64,000 bases of DNA from Phytoseiulus persimilis (lineage: Eukaryota; Arthropoda; Arachnida; Mesostigmata; Phytoseiidae). Below are positions 1-12,472 of the stretch, in pieces. Made by a program: the position numbers and the translations under genes. Each line of letters starts with the position of its first letter. The first letter of the stretch is position 1. The stretch is taken from contig CM075101.1 of assembly GCA_037576195.1 (NCBI GenBank), positions 50,778,001 to 50,842,000 of the forward strand, read 5' to 3'. Below the pieces are notes generated by a model, which worked only from the letters and a program-made list of their open reading frames with translations, searched no databases and had not been told where the DNA came from.

Positions 1-267
1 CACGTCGCCGAGACCGATCCGGAGAGCAACAATATTAATCCGTTCTTCCGTGCCGAGGTCCTTCAACCGTCTGTAGGTGATTCTCGTTGTATCGGCTCCT
101 GTCAAGACATCAATAATTTTCCACCCTCTATCCATCAGAATAAATAGATGAGTGTATAAGTACGCGGTGGCTGAGTCTCTTGGTTCCCGTGGCACTGAGG
201 AATCATCGATCGATGCATCCAAGTATTCACCTACATATCTGTGGCTTAAAGAATGGTGAGCGATGGC
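1..267 (-). CDS. partial exon of unrecognised protein, runs off window edge
   Basis: The minus strand is open from position 267 to the window edge (about 89 codons) with protein-like composition and no low complexity. Readable pieces include RDSATAYLYTHLFILMDRGW and RRLKDLGTEERINIVALRIG. An upstream TAA lies at 270-268, and AG acceptor-like sites near 230-245 suggest the exon starts there. The C-terminal part, with spaced leucines and isoleucines, resembles one leucine-rich repeat. That would fit the F-box/LRR genes at the other end of the window, but this is only an impression. There is no catalytic motif and I do not recognise the family. The continuation lies outside the window. Confidence 0.4.
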
Positions 268-843
268 TTATGCCTGGGCTTCGAGGCTCTGGTCATTCCT
301 GCCGCTAAGGTTCGAAGTTCAGCATTCCGACCCGCTATTCCGCGTCAAGCCCTCACCCTAATGGGAACTCCTGAACAGCACTGAGGAGTCAGAATGAACT
401 GCGGAGTGGCGGCTCTGGACCTGTCCGGAAGCGCTTCCCAGGGAGCGAGGAGCTTTCCTCGGCCAACAGTTGAATCAACGGAGCCTGATATGTTGGACCG
501 CGATGCGGTACAACTCGTCGCCCGAAATTCGTCATCGGATGATTCGACGCCGGCACGACTCAGAGCGGAATGAGTCGTCGCCTGACCACTCGTCGACAGG
601 AATCCGACATTCGATCACCTCGGTTCGGAATTTTCGCGGTTTGGGTTCCGGCAGCGCCAAGCCGCCAGAGGGGCGTTTAGATCGAACGCCATTGAGGCGG
701 CTTTCTCACCCTGGTCTGGGATCAGTGGAATAAGCAAGCGAAAACTGGGTGGGAGCATATTTCACGGGGGCTTATGACCTCACAGGGACTCATAAGGGAC
801 AACTAGAATCGATTCGCTCGCTCACCCGAATCCTGACCTAACC

Positions 844-1482
844 TCAAACAGGTCTCTCCCCTGCTTCAGCCGTCTCTAGGCTCTGACTCTCTGGTTGATG
901 AGAAAAGTCAACTGATGGGTTTTTGACCGAAGGCGTCTCGTGGTCGAGCTCCACTCGCTGCAAGTACAATTCTTCTATTCTGTTGGCAATCGACGCGAGC
1001 TCTAAACGAGTCGCGATCGGTACAAGGTGTTTCCGACCTGCGATTCGGCTCTCGGTCAGATCAGTTGTCTCGTCATCTGTTTCTTGAGCAGACAGGATTT
1101 CGGCGATCGTTGCAGAAGCTGAAATACGATCAGCTAGGCTGACGCCGGATAGCGAGTCCCCGTCTGCAGGTCTTCAGGTGGGGATGTGCAGCGAGACCGA
1201 AACCAACCTACCACGTGACCCTCCAGAATAGACGACGAACCAGAGATCGCGAGCTAATCTTATTAGCAGTATTTGTGGCGGGAGCACGGAATCGTTCCCC
1301 CCAACGACGGGGCGTTCGATTTCGATAATCCGCAAGTCTCTCATGCACCACAAGGAACCTGCAATCGGTGGCCGGATTTCCCTTCACAAGTCTTGGAAGA
1401 AACTCAACCCGCGCGGAAGGGCCAGCTGCGGATCGTTTTCAGGTTCTTCTATCATTTTTGATGCATTTTTTTTGCTCGCCAT
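844..1482 (-). CDS. hypothetical multi-exon protein
   Basis: Three consecutive minus-strand segments look coding. The first begins at an ATG at 1482 in good context (MASKKNASKMIEEPENDPQ). The second, about 1358-1215, is hydrophobic and contains RIIEIERPVVGG and RLARDLWFVVYS. The third, about 1165-844, ends in TGA and contains RLELASIANRIEELYLQRVE, an amphipathic helix, followed by a Ser/Glu-rich tail. Joining segments 1 and 2 by the visible GT and AG gives an intron of only 29 nt. That is implausibly short, so the exact junction or the first exon is uncertain. Function unknown. It lies downstream of P1 and could be a separate gene or 3' exons of it. Confidence 0.35.
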
Positions 1483-2133
1483 GGCTCTGGATCATCAAAC
1501 ACAGCGATCGATTCCGCGCGATTCGCGCTCAGACTCGCAATCAATCGGAAGAAGCCCAAGGAGATCTGGCTTGGGGATGAGGAATGGGATGCATCCTCAG
1601 ACTCGAACTAAGAATAGGCAGAAGTGAAGAAACATGACAACACACAGGAAAAACCTTGGCGGCCCGGCAGGCTCCCACCTCCGTACTGGCGAAGCGGACT
1701 TCCGAATAGAGATCTCATGGAAGGGTTCGGAAGAATAGAGCTGAATTCCCGGAGAATACATACAATACGAAAGGAACGTTGTAGTTTGCCGAACATCAAA
1801 CATCACGGGGTGTTTTCCGTATTCTCTGCATGACGGAAGATCGGGTTCGGAGACAAAACATGAGCAGCTCACGCCTGCATTCTCAGGAGGGTCCGATTTA
1901 TCGAACTCGACCAACTCTAGCCCGTGCTACGGTCATGAAAGACGATACCTTTTCGCGCTTGGGTAGCGTCACTCGTCATCAACTCCGTTGTTCGATCTCC
2001 GCGCTCTGTGGTCAGCATCTCCGGATTCCCGCTCTGACTGCTTCGCGTGTTCTCTGCGTCCAGTGAAGTCATTTCCGTGCCTGTCGCTCCAATGAGGAAC
2101 TCCGGGAGCTCTTCTCCCTGGAAGGTAGATACC

Positions 2134-2873
2134 TCATTTCCTCAGTGAGTTCAGCACTAACAAACTCACTGACCAATCAGCCGAATGGCAGGCAAAGGCG
2201 GCGAGGATGACGAGCCGAATCTTTCGTCGTCTCAGCGAAAAGTCGCAACCCGAGGAAACAGAGGAATCATCATGGAATGATTCGATCACGGGAATAATAC
2301 GACTCTTGAAACGAAGACGAGGCTTTCCGATGGGCAGCTGCGTCTTGCCATTTTCGTCCGTTTGGATCGGTTGCGATCCTTGAGACGATTTCAGAGACCA
2401 TATGGGAGTCACTTGAATGCGCCGGACGAGTTCTGTCAGGATTGAGCTCCTGGAGGAACCGTAGATCTCGATATTCTCTGCAATATGGGAGCCGGCACTT
2501 ACTTCGCCCATTTCGGCCTCCGCTGTTTTCGTTGAGATTTCTCGGCCCCGAGAGAGGTCATCGCGCCTCCCAAGACCAGGCATGGCGGCTTTCGTTACTC
2601 CCACAGCTGAAATGCGAGTCATTTCTGCGAACGCTGACATTCGTGAGCTTGCGAGTAAAATGTTACGGTACGCCATGAAATCCCTCTCGGATCAGTTCAA
2701 TCGATCCTCCTTCCATCCAGATCCAATCTCATCGAGCCGCATGTCTTCAGGATTCCAGAATAAACTCGTATTCCGGAGGAGATCAGCGTAAGGAGTCGAT
2801 AAAAATCACGATTGCTCGGAAGGAGCGGTTAGAGCTTACCCATGATGAATAGGAAACACGATGAAGTCTTCAT
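2134..2873 (-). CDS. P1: P-family secreted or membrane protein, 5' exons
   Basis: Exon 1 (2873-2840) encodes a signal-peptide-like start, MKTSSCFLFIMG, and ends at a canonical donor G|GTAAGC. This is the same design as the first exons of P2, P3 and P4. After an intron a minus frame is open from 2676 to 2134. Its start contains SAFAEMTRISAVGVTKAAM, which aligns by position and pattern with the helical exon of P3 (TMMEIVSMGIESVAKDL) and P4 (KVLASAVQKIAKIVKG). Later residues (FHDDSSVSSG) resemble the Ser/Asp-rich stretch of P3. A final membrane-span exon like those of P3 and P4 was not found with confidence. The frame may contain an unrecognised intron. Likely a secreted or surface protein of unknown role. 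Confidence 0.4.
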
Positions 2874-3545
2874 TCTCCAGCTACTGCTGTTCGGTTCAAT
2901 GATTCAGCGATGGAATGCGTTCGTGTACCGCTGTGGAGCCTTAGCAAGACTTGATGACCGGTAAGGGTTGAGACTGACTTTAGAGTACTTACATGTCACA
3001 AAACGGGAGAGATTTCGTGACTAATCATCGGAATTCCGGTAGACTGGAAGATCTCGTGCCGTTCCCGGGCTCAAGCAGTTCAAAGTGAGACAGTTCATTC
3101 ATTGATTCCGGAACATCTTTCGGTCGGAGTGAATTAATTTATGGGACTACGGCCCTTTCTCGCACTATTTGCATGGGAACCGATAGATTATTTCTCTTTA
3201 TGATGGAATTGACACTCGAATTCCCGGGGCGCTGGTCGCTTTGCGATGCGGACGTGGAATCTGGAAGGGCAGACCTTGACGGAGTCGTAACGAACCAGGA
3301 TGTCAATGACGGGTTCTTTCTGCCAGGGCACTTTTTTATGATCAAGTTTAATTCTGAGAGCGCGTTCAAGCTAGTGCTTCCGATTCATAAACATTCGATC
3401 AAGGAGGCAGCTAACGGGGACTCCAGAAAGAAATTCCCAGCGGAAATCAAGATCCGAGGCGGATCCAAAGTTGACCATCGAGGCCTGAGGCCTTCATCGT
3501 GATCATTCGATCAATTCCAGCCTGCTCTGGAGACCAGAGGGAGCA

Positions 3546-4226
3546 TCAAGTCCATCCGAGTTCGGAAGTCGATCCTTCCAGTCGAGTCATGAAATCGTCG
3601 AAATGGCTCGTTCCAACAAGATCCTGGTATGACCACAGCCAGGTGGATTCGGCTGGTGTCCCATAAAGATACGAGACGGAGGAATGACGCAACAAAATTC
3701 TATAGTGCACGGTAGATTTCGACGGGAAACAGACCTCGAATGGATCCCCGTGTCCAATGCTAACTACCTTTCGAGGCAACTCGGTCATCAGTTGATGCTG
3801 ACGCCTCCTCGTCGGAAGTACCTAATCCCGATGCCCACATAGTCACTTGAGTAGGAACCTCCCTTCGGGACTCACTGAAAATTTTAGATAAAGTATTCAA
3901 ATCACCCACAATCTAGCGGTCCGCACAGGTCCGGGCCCCCGTCGAATTCGAGATGAAGTCTTCGAACCTGGATCGAAGGTAATTGAATGCGTGCTTCACG
4001 TCTCGCTTCAAATATGATACTTCATCTCCCTACACTCGAGAAATTCTTGTTCTTCCCTGATCCGTGCGCTTGCTCGGGGATTCATGGCTGCAAGACTTGA
4101 CTGGGGGAAATCTCCCAGTCTTCTCGAAGTTGAAGACCTGGGTGGCGGCCCGTGCGAATTATCGAATAAAAAGTCAGCGAGCTGCTTTGCGGCGATGGAA
4201 AATTGGACACTCTTCTCTCTGATCAC
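3546..4226 (-). CDS. hypothetical exons between P1 and P2
   Basis: Two minus-strand stretches look coding. One (4226-4008) contains REKSVQFSIAAKQLADFLFD. The other (3788-3546) contains KVVSIGHGDPFEVCFPSKS and WSYQDLVGTSHFDDFMTRL. Both have balanced composition and no simple repeats. No start exon or splice sites could be fixed, and no family is recognised. They sit on the same strand as P1 and P2 and could belong to one gene. The plus-strand ORF at 3173-3502 is an alternative coding candidate just downstream. Confidence 0.25.
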
Positions 4227-4630
4227 CGATCCGTCGTGATCCGTCGTTCACCATTCTCACTTTACACAGGGTACTCCAGATTGTGTTCGTCACGCATATT
4301 CATTTATGAAAATTGAGGAAATCATGCTGATCTCTGGGTGATCATCTTTATTGACCCACGACTTAGCTGTCTCCCGAGTTCCCGTCTCGGAAGCTCCTCC
4401 CGGAGTGAAGGGAATATTTTCAGGAATCCCTCCGTTTCCTGCGCTCTCCGGTAGCGCGTCTGCCCATCTGAAACGGAGGACGCTGAGTCACATGCAGCGC
4501 AGAGATTACATCCAAACAAATCAACTTGAGCTTCTAGAGGGCGTCTATTTATTGGGGACTGCCCGTCTCTCAGGGAGTACCGTCTCGTTCATCTCCAGAA
4601 CTTAAAATAACGCCCTCTAGGTAGGGTTAT

Positions 4631-5789
4631 TCACGGTGGTTGGTCCATCAAACCTCTCGCCAGCGATGGGAGAAAATTTCTAACCGAGTCGTCCTTGCGT
4701 CTGTAGTTCCGTTTTCTTCTGGTCACTAGAGCTATGGCTCCGATCACTATGGCCACGACTGCAACAGCGACTATTCCAATCACGACGTACACCCATACTT
4801 CAACCCCCGAGGCCTCCTCTCCTATGCCAGCATCACTTCCCCTCTCCTCGACTTCCACCTCGAATCGTCCACTGATGCCCAGGTCTGAAGCCGCCTGCAA
4901 GTACAACATTCGATAACCGCTTCGTACCGGCGAACCGTCTTCTCGGATGAATGAACGAACGCCAGAGAAAGTGGTTCTCCTTACCCGCTCGATCTCTGCC
5001 TGTAGAGCTCTTTTGTGTCCTAGGATTTTGATTGCCGGGACGACTGGGGAAAATAAATCTCCTTGAGTTTCGTATACTCTCTCCTCGGGAAAGAGGCCAC
5101 TTTGAGTTACTCGGATTAGCGATGATGTAGGACTGGAATAGAGATTCACTTTCGTCCCCTTTGTACGCGATGAAAAGCAGCTCCTTGAAATCCAAATGGC
5201 CTTCTTCGCCCACGAAAGTTATTCGGACTTGTTGCGGCTCCTTGCGTAGGCTCTGTATCGGCGGCATCGATGGCGATCCCGTGTCCATGAATGTGTTCTT
5301 GGCGAGGTCGAGACCAGCCGCGATTTCTCCTTGTTCACCCCCTTCTCTCAAGAAGTGATACGCTGATGCTCCGAGCTCGGATGCTGCAGTGACTGAAACT
5401 AACAAACTGGAGCTTTCAGATCGGCGATCGAGCTCTCGATACTGTACTCCGGTCCCGTGAGAGGAAAGACGCTCAACTCGTCTGTCGATCTCTCAGCAAC
5501 AACACAAAACGAAATCGTCTTCACCTCTGAGACGCATGAAAGAATCTTGAGATGTGTGCTTGGGCTCCGCGATGTTCAACTCGGCTCAGCCGTGGACAAG
5601 TACATCTGATGCAGAATCGCTCTGCGTTCGTCCGAGTGTCCATCCGTCCGCAGTGCCTCTGCTCTCTGGTCGTCACGTTTTTAGCACTTCGCCGACCGTT
5701 TTCGAAAGGACCAGTGACTCACTTGAAACTTGAATATTCAACTCACCCGTTATGGTCAGCATGGCTAGGTGTAGACCGGCAGCTCTCAT
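4631..5789 (-). CDS. P2: P-family type I membrane protein, possibly frame-disrupted
   Basis: Exon 1 (5789-5747) encodes MRAAGLHLAMLTITG and ends G|GTGAGT. A second exon begins near 5535 after a pyrimidine-rich AG and contains VKTISFCVVAERSTDEL. The main body (about 5410-4631) includes ASAYHFLREGGEQGEIAAGL and RALQAEIERVRRT. It has LQAASDLGISGRFEVEVEERG-type sequence before a single membrane span (about 4780-4715, VWVYVVIGIVAVAVV) and a basic tail RRKRNYRRKD. Signal peptide plus C-terminal span gives a type I membrane protein. The frame shifts by one near 5412 and again near 5150 without convincing introns. The copy is therefore either decayed, mis-assembled, or spliced at sites I could not see. 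The pre-membrane LQAA..EV.V pattern matches P4. Confidence 0.5.
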
Positions 5790-6430
5790 CTTCGCAGAAC
5801 GAGGGGGCTCGCGGACAAGAGTTTATCTGTACAAAGTTTCCCAGAGCAAATCGCGGTTTTCGAGAGGTAGATCAAAGCCCACAGGTATCCGGGCAGTTTC
5901 TGGCAACATTTGGATTTACCGTCGAGAATCATCACCGGGGAGAGATGCTCGGAGTCGTCAAACTGCGAGCGCCGTTTAGGCCGGCACGCGCCACGGTCCC
6001 TTGGTCCATAGTTTACGGCCAACCCTAGAATTGACCTTGCCAAATCCCCTTCTACCGTTCATGTGTCGACGACCCAAGCCGCTTGAATCTGGACGTGACC
6101 ATGAGGAGCGAGGCGCCTTGAGTTTCGCTGCATCCCTACAAGATGCCCTCCATATGAGACATTGCGAATTCTTCACTCATCCCATGCCCAAAATCGGATA
6201 GCGGTTCTTGAACGATTATCTCCCCGTGGAACACAGAAGACCACTGCTATGCTCGATTTCTCGGTGCATTCGAACGACGCCTCGTCGATGGAGAGCACGA
6301 GCTACCGTTTCGCGGATCAGATAGAACCATCCGACGTGAAGTTCTATCCCTATTGCTAGTATCGCCACATCGGCCACATCTAGCATCCCTACCTCCTCCC
6401 CTGACTTCATAGTGTTTGGAGGGGGTCAAT
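5790..6430. other. no gene recognised
   Basis: Only short overlapping ORFs on both strands, none with splice signals or family motifs. It separates the P2 start exon from the non-LTR retrotransposon. Confidence 0.4.
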
Positions 6431-6439
6431 TCATGAATT

Positions 6440-9400
6440 CGACCTTGATCGGTGTTATGAAACGGAACCATGATCATTCCGACAAGCCGACGGAAGTTCC
6501 TCGAACTCTTCAGAAGACGGCGCTCATCAATCATATGCGTTTTTCTCGATGCCACCGAAGCACACGATAGAATCGATCGGCCACAACTATGGCAAACCCT
6601 GGAGGAAAGGGAGATGTGCTCGGCACTCATTGATCTAATCCGACACCTGTACGAAGAAACCTTCATCTTCATAAAACAGGGGGATCATACCTCCAAGGAA
6701 GTACCCGTAACCGTCGGGCTTCTTCAAGGATGTTCTATGTCACCGATCCTCTTTAGCCTATAGGCATCGCAGATCTAGGAAGAAAACCCCTGGAGACGGG
6801 GGTTGGTTTCAGATTTGCGGGAAAAGGAAACTTCTGGGATGTGGGAGAGAAGAAGTCCATCACGATGCCTGGCTTGTTGTTCGCGGACGATTTCCTCTCC
6901 ATGACGAGCAACACAACGGATATGAGAACTCTTCTAGAGGTGACACCCGAAGGGTCTAGCTCGATAAGGTAGGGTTAGGTGCCCCACCTCGACGGATCTT
7001 CCTAAAATCAGAAGGATCGTGTTCCCCATGTGAAAAAGCGTATCCCTGAAGTTTTCAGCCTCTTTCGTTACATATATCCAAAACTCTTAACATTGATTAA
7101 GAATAGTTCATTCAAATCCCCATGGTCAAGAGAAGACTCAAAATCATTATATCTCGAGAACCACGGAGCGACAACTTTTGGAAAGCTCTCTCCGAGGGCT
7201 ATCCATTCATTCAGCCAGTGATTAGATCGCATAATTTCAAACGCATTGAGAGTTTCTCAATTTAGATGGTTTATACCCTTCCCGTGGCCGGCCAAGAATC
7301 GGCGAAAACCAGAATGTAGTCCCGAGTGCCCTCTTCCTATTCAAGAAGTTTTGTCCAAATCGAAGCTTAGCCTTCGGAGTTAGCCTCCGAGTAGGTGATC
7401 GACCAGACCCCCCCCCCCTGACTTTGGAGTCCGGAAATTCGACCCAAACGCGCTCGAAACGTTCGAAAGACTGCAGAAATCGCTGGGTCACATCTGGGAG
7501 GTTTTTTTCTCCCTCGCTTTCTCTCTTGAGGGATCCTCAACCCTCGAGATTCCTTCCGTCCGGTTTTCACTCAGGCAAAATCATCATTTCATCGGCAAAC
7601 GATGCCACGACCGTGAGGGCTGTCTTGGGAAACCCTGCTCTCTCGTCCCTCCTGAGACCGAACGACGCTCTGGTCGACTCCGTGGACTTCACGCAAAGTC
7701 TCGGCTTCCAAGTTTTCATTCCAACCGTGGAAGGGAAAAAGGAGCAGTTGCCGCACAACGGAGCCAACGCCTCCCGCTCAGTGACGAAGATCCGGTGGAT
7801 TATTGAAGCGGGACACGGCCGTATTTCTCAACGGTGCATACTCCTACACAACGCTGTCGACAACAAGATGCTCCCAAAAGTCCAAACCATTTGCCGGAAC
7901 CTCGTGTATTTAGAAAATACCGTTGTACCGTTTCGACGATTTCAGCGATTCGGCCGGGTACTGCTTCAACCATCCAGCGGATTTTCGTCACCAAGCGAGA
8001 GGCGTTGACTTCGTTGTGCGGCAACTTCTTATTTTTCCCTTTTCTGGCTAGCATGAAAACTTGGAGTCCGAGACTTTGCATGGAGTCCACGGAGTCTCTG
8101 AATCCAGGTTCGACGACCAGAGCGTCGTTTGCCGATCCAGAGTAAAGATCGGAAAAAAAGCGATCTCGAGGGTTGAAGACCCCGCAGGAGAGCAAATGAA
8201 GAAGGGAAAAAATAACTCCCGGATGTGGCTCAGCGATTTTTTCAGTCTCTTGAACGTTTCAAGCTCGTTTGGGTCGAATTTCCGTACTCCAGAGTCGAAG
8301 AGGGGTCTTGTCGGTCACCTACTCGAAGCGATAACTCCGAAGGCTGAGCTTCAATTTGGATGAAACTTCTTGAGAGGGAAGAGGGCACTCGGGGCTACAT
8401 TCTGGTCTTCGCCGATTCTTGGCCGGCTATGGGAAGGGTATCAACCATCTAACTCTCGATTTTGATGCCTTCGAAATTATGCGATCTGAAACCTGCCATA
8501 TGAAAAGACAGCGCTCGAAGAGAGCTTTCCGAAAAGTTGTCGTTCGACGCTGCACACCCAGCGGTTCTCAAGATATGATGATTTCAAGTTTGCTCTTGAC
8601 CATGCGGATTTAAATGAACTATTTTTTATTTATGTTACTATATTTGGAACTAGGCGACGGAAAAGGCTGAAAACTTCAGGAATCCGTTCTTTCACTTAGG
8701 GAACACGATCCTGCTGTTTTTAGGAGAATACGTCAAGGTGGGGCACCTATCCGGCTAGACCCTTTGAACCGTACTGTATTCAACTACTCTAAAAGTACTG
8801 TAGGCTTTGAATCGGATTAGAACCTCGGATTCCGTAGAAATCCAAGTACTTGGGGATCGAAATATCGGCCGGAAAGACTACTTATCCCAACACTGGAATA
8901 AGCTGACGGATAAGGCCAACGTGGCGATCAAAAAACTCAATGCGAGAACACTTTGAAGCTTCAACAGGTTTGAAGTATCCGAAATTATTTGGAAAGCCAC
9001 CGCAATTCCACAACTGACCTACTACAATGGAGTGGTCACCATGCCTAGAAGCCTGAGAACCCTCATAGAAGTCAGACAAAGGGACGCGGAAAGGTGGTCC
9101 TTCGGCATACCACACTCCACCGTATCAAAGGAGTTTATTGAGGGAGAACTAGGTTGGTCCTCCTTCGATGCCATGGAGACTATCAGCAAAATAAGTATTC
9201 CGAGAGAGTGAAACAGATGGATCCATCCAGATGGCCCGGAACGGTGCCCACGGCAACTGAGATAACAAACACAAAAGTGAAGGCAATGGAGAGACTCAGA
9301 AGTTTGAAAACCCAGCATGACCTTGAAGATCTCAGCCTGACCAGAATTACACTAAACAAACCAATGTGGAATATGTTCCGCGAAGAACTGAAAACGAGAG

Positions 9401-9960
9401 TGCGGGATTTATTGGACTTCATATGGAGACGAAACTTGAAGTCCAGATCCTTATTGACTGTTTATCGACAGCTCAAAGACAAACATGTCATTCTGGAATG
9501 CGAGGAAGGAAAATACTCGCTGACGGAATTCCCGTGCCGACTAGGACTTCACGCTCATTCAACAGCGAGGAACCTGAGAAGGACGATGGATATCCCAAGG
9601 CGATGGGAGAACAACGAAATATGATCCGTGAACGCAATACAATTCACCCCTGAAATGAAAGGGAACATACGTGCATATGTAAGGTCGATTGAAATCGAAT
9701 CAAAAATTCAGTAAAATCAATGCCGCAATGCTCTGCACTCCGGGTATCAACGACTTCAACAAATTCATATATTATTCCATGACGTATGACGATGAGTTGG
9801 CAAGTCACTCAGAACACTCAGTTTCTGGGGCCTTGATGTCCGGGGCCCACAATTGCTCAAGATATCTTCCGAAGATCTTCCAGCGCGGCGTTTCCAGTTT
9901 CGCAACTGAGCTTTCCTGTATAGGTTGGGCTTCCTCATCCTCGACTCCTTACGTTTGGCC
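6440..9960 (+). mobile_element. decayed non-LTR (LINE) retrotransposon, reverse transcriptase ORF2 remnant
   Basis: The left half (6470-6960) reads as reverse transcriptase: motif A as FLDATEAHDRIDR, motif B as LLQGCSMSPILFSL, then after a frame break at about 6763 motif C as LLFADDF. The right half (about 8790-9625) reads as the thumb and C-terminal region, with WNKLTDKANVAIKKLNAR, ATAIPQLTYYNGVV and RQRDAERWSFGIPHS. The two halves are separated by the foldback element at 6953-8762, which therefore inserted into the LINE. At least two frameshifts and an in-frame stop make it non-functional. The 5' ORF1 and endonuclease are missing and no poly(A) end was identified. It is assigned to the CR1/Jockey-like RT group by general motif similarity only; the clade is uncertain. 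Confidence 0.8.
6953..8762. mobile_element. 1.8-kb foldback element with inverted Harbinger-like transposase fragments
   Basis: The first and last 250 bp are inverted copies (about 6955-7215 versus the complement of 8755-8500; both contain AGGTGCCCCACC and GATCGTGTTCCC). Inverted similarity continues inward, so most of the element is one long palindrome centred near 7.87 kb. The left arm on the plus strand encodes ANASRSVTKIRWIIEA. The right arm on the minus strand encodes ANASRLVTKIRWMVEA and DSVDSMQSLGLQVFM. These resemble the C-terminal catalytic region of PIF/Harbinger-type DDE (DDE_Tnp_4) transposases. Both copies are degraded. A clean target duplication could not be read. It interrupts the LINE reverse transcriptase. 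Confidence 0.7.
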
Positions 9961-11094
9961 GCAAAGTGTCCCTCTTTAAACACACGAAGGAACATCCCTC
10001 CGATCCGAGCTGAACGTGTCTGAATCATGGGTACTTCAGAAAGTTTCCGCGTACTCGGGGCATTCGATATGCCTGCGAACTTGTGAGAATGATCGTAAGG
10101 GAAGAGGTTTTGATATCAAGAAGCCCCCAAACTTGGGAGACGCTCTTCCGAGCTCATAGGATTTCACCGGAAAAAGACCAGCGCGCAACCGGACAACTCA
10201 TCCTCTGAAAGCAGGACGGCGAAGAAGCTAGTCCACGCGATCTTGAGACGAAAATATCCAGGGGCTGGTCAAGCTCCGAGTTGTCGCTCCTGAGTCGCCA
10301 AAGTTTCCATGGGACCATGAGGGCAAAATCAGCGTTGGTACAGAGGAGGCAACGGACTATGAAGTAATGACCATATTTCTAAAGCTGTGAGGGACAGGGA
10401 AGTCTGGCCAGAGTTCAGTGAGGAATGTTTGGCCCAATAATACTGTCGCCCGCGCCACAGCAGGCTTTGAAGCTGAGGCGGTTTTGGATCGCGTTCCTGT
10501 AACTGGATACCGTGGTGGACTACGGGAAAACACCACACTCTTCGAGCGACAACCGCAAAAAATAGGGCGGAAAATAATAAGCTCGATCAAGCTTAACTCA
10601 AGAATGCTGTTCTTAGCCTGGACATCGGGATGAGGCCGGAAGTGCATTCTAAGCAGGAACCGAAAATACCATCCGATGCTGTCACAAATACGACATTCTT
10701 GATCTCAAATCAATGTTTCTTTCTCCAATGAGACGCTCCTGAGCCGAATCGGCATGGAGTCTATGAGGCTCGCTTGTGAGAAGCTGAAGTTGACGCAAAA
10801 ATCCGCTTGTTTATCTTTTGAGCCCTTCAATCGAACACCTTTGCTTTCCATGCGCGTGGTTCGCCAATTCCTTCTCTGCTGTTCGAACCGCGCTCTCTAC
10901 GAGTTTGCCTAGCGTATCGACGTGTTATCCTACCGAAAATTGAATTTCCCATTCGCAAACAACATCCGAATGGATTGAAGTAATTTTCTAGAGTCTATCG
11001 AAAGTCCTCAGGTGTTTGGCGTGGAGATAAGAACGCAATCCCTGATTCGCCGTTTTCAGGAGCCGCAGCCCGAATGATCACCTATCTGCCACCG
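9961..11094. other. no gene recognised
   Basis: Only short ORFs on both strands. The first 250 bp may be the eroded 3' part of the LINE, since fragments of a basic, RT-associated C-terminus can be read. The remainder shows no family motifs. Confidence 0.35.
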
Positions 11095-12472
11095 GATTCG
11101 CCGCTGACAAGTAAACCTTCGATATTTTGAAAATTAGATCTGGCCCAAACGTTGCGCATCGGATCCTACACCACAAAGAGGAACGTCCACCGTCGTTCTG
11201 GGCTGAAACCCTCTAAAAAATATGAGCGATTTCTCATATTTGACCGCTGTGTACACGGTGTGTTCTTCAAGCTGCAACATGTTCGTGGCCTCCATGTTTT
11301 GAGCTGTGTTTCGGTCAAATTTCATCCAATCGGGGATTTTTGTTTTCCATCGAAAACTCTTGAAGAGGCGCATCTTTTCGCATTTTATTTTTGCGATTCA
11401 TTTTCATTCAATCAGATCCGTGATGCGTTTTCCAGAGCTCGGTGAAATTTCCCTCAATTGAATCCATGGTCTATTGAAGAACCTACCAGGAAATCGCCGA
11501 TTCTCAAAGGGACAAATCCCTCTCGACCCCACCAACAGAACGCTTGGTAGAACGCGGAGATCAGTTGCGAATCGGAGCGGCTCTTCGACCAGCAGTTTCC
11601 AGGCTACTTCGTCTGACGTAAACTGGCTAGCTCTAGGGGAAACCTTGGTCGTACGGAATCGCCGCTGACGTGCTTCTCGGATACATCTTGAGGAGCACTC
11701 CTCGCGTTATGTTGTCCGGCATCGAATTTCAGGAATCTGCAATCTTTCGGGGTCATCCGAGAAACGAAAAGGTGATTGTCGGCGCTGGAGGAAGATCTGT
11801 CCTCTCTATGAGTGAAAGAACAACGAACTACCGGTGCACCTCCTTCTTATTTTTGGCTATCCGGCCTCTTGATTCAAGCTCCCCATCTCGACCGCGAATT
11901 TCCTCCTCAATTTTTAATGAACATTCTCAAACCGCTTTCAACAACGAGCCCACGAGAAAAGGGAAGAAGAGAACTCGGCGCTGGAGCTCTTCGCGACGAG
12001 CAGACGATCACCGCGGATTGTTTCGGTGGGAACACTTGATAATTTCTGTGGACCAGCACAACCGTCGCTGCCTTCGTCCATTCTCCGAGGCAAGATCACA
12101 AGAGGGTCGTTTAGAGTGAGGGGCTCCCTCACTGCTGGTACTCTTTGAATTTTTTCAGAGCGAAACTACCCGGTATCTATCGTCAATTTCCGTTTGATTC
12201 TCGAGCAAAGCTGCGGGCTATGACGTAACCTACTTGAAAAAAATCGGATGAAATTTGACCGAGATACAGGAGGCCACGGAAATGTTGCAGCCCCGAGAAT
12301 ACACCCCGTACATAGCGGTCAAATATGAAAAAAAAAGCTCATATATTTTCGGGGGGTGGGATCCAGGCCAGAACGACGGTGGTTTTCCCTTTTTTTCGAT
12401 GTAGGATCCGATGCGCACCGCTTCGGCCGGATCCAATTTCCAAGATATCGTAGGTTTACTTGTGAGAATCGG
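11095..12472. mobile_element. non-autonomous TIR element (1.4 kb)
   Basis: About 250 bp at the left (11095-11350) reappear inverted at the right (12472-12232). Matching blocks include ACAAGTAAACCT, TGCGCATCGGATCCTAC, ACCACCGTCGTTCTGG and TCATATTTGACCGCT. The interior (11.35-12.23 kb) has no recognisable transposase. Long imperfect TIRs and no coding capacity point to a non-autonomous DNA transposon or MITE. Its right end abuts the surviving fragment of the gypsy 5' LTR, so its insertion or an associated deletion may have removed the rest of that LTR. Confidence 0.65.
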
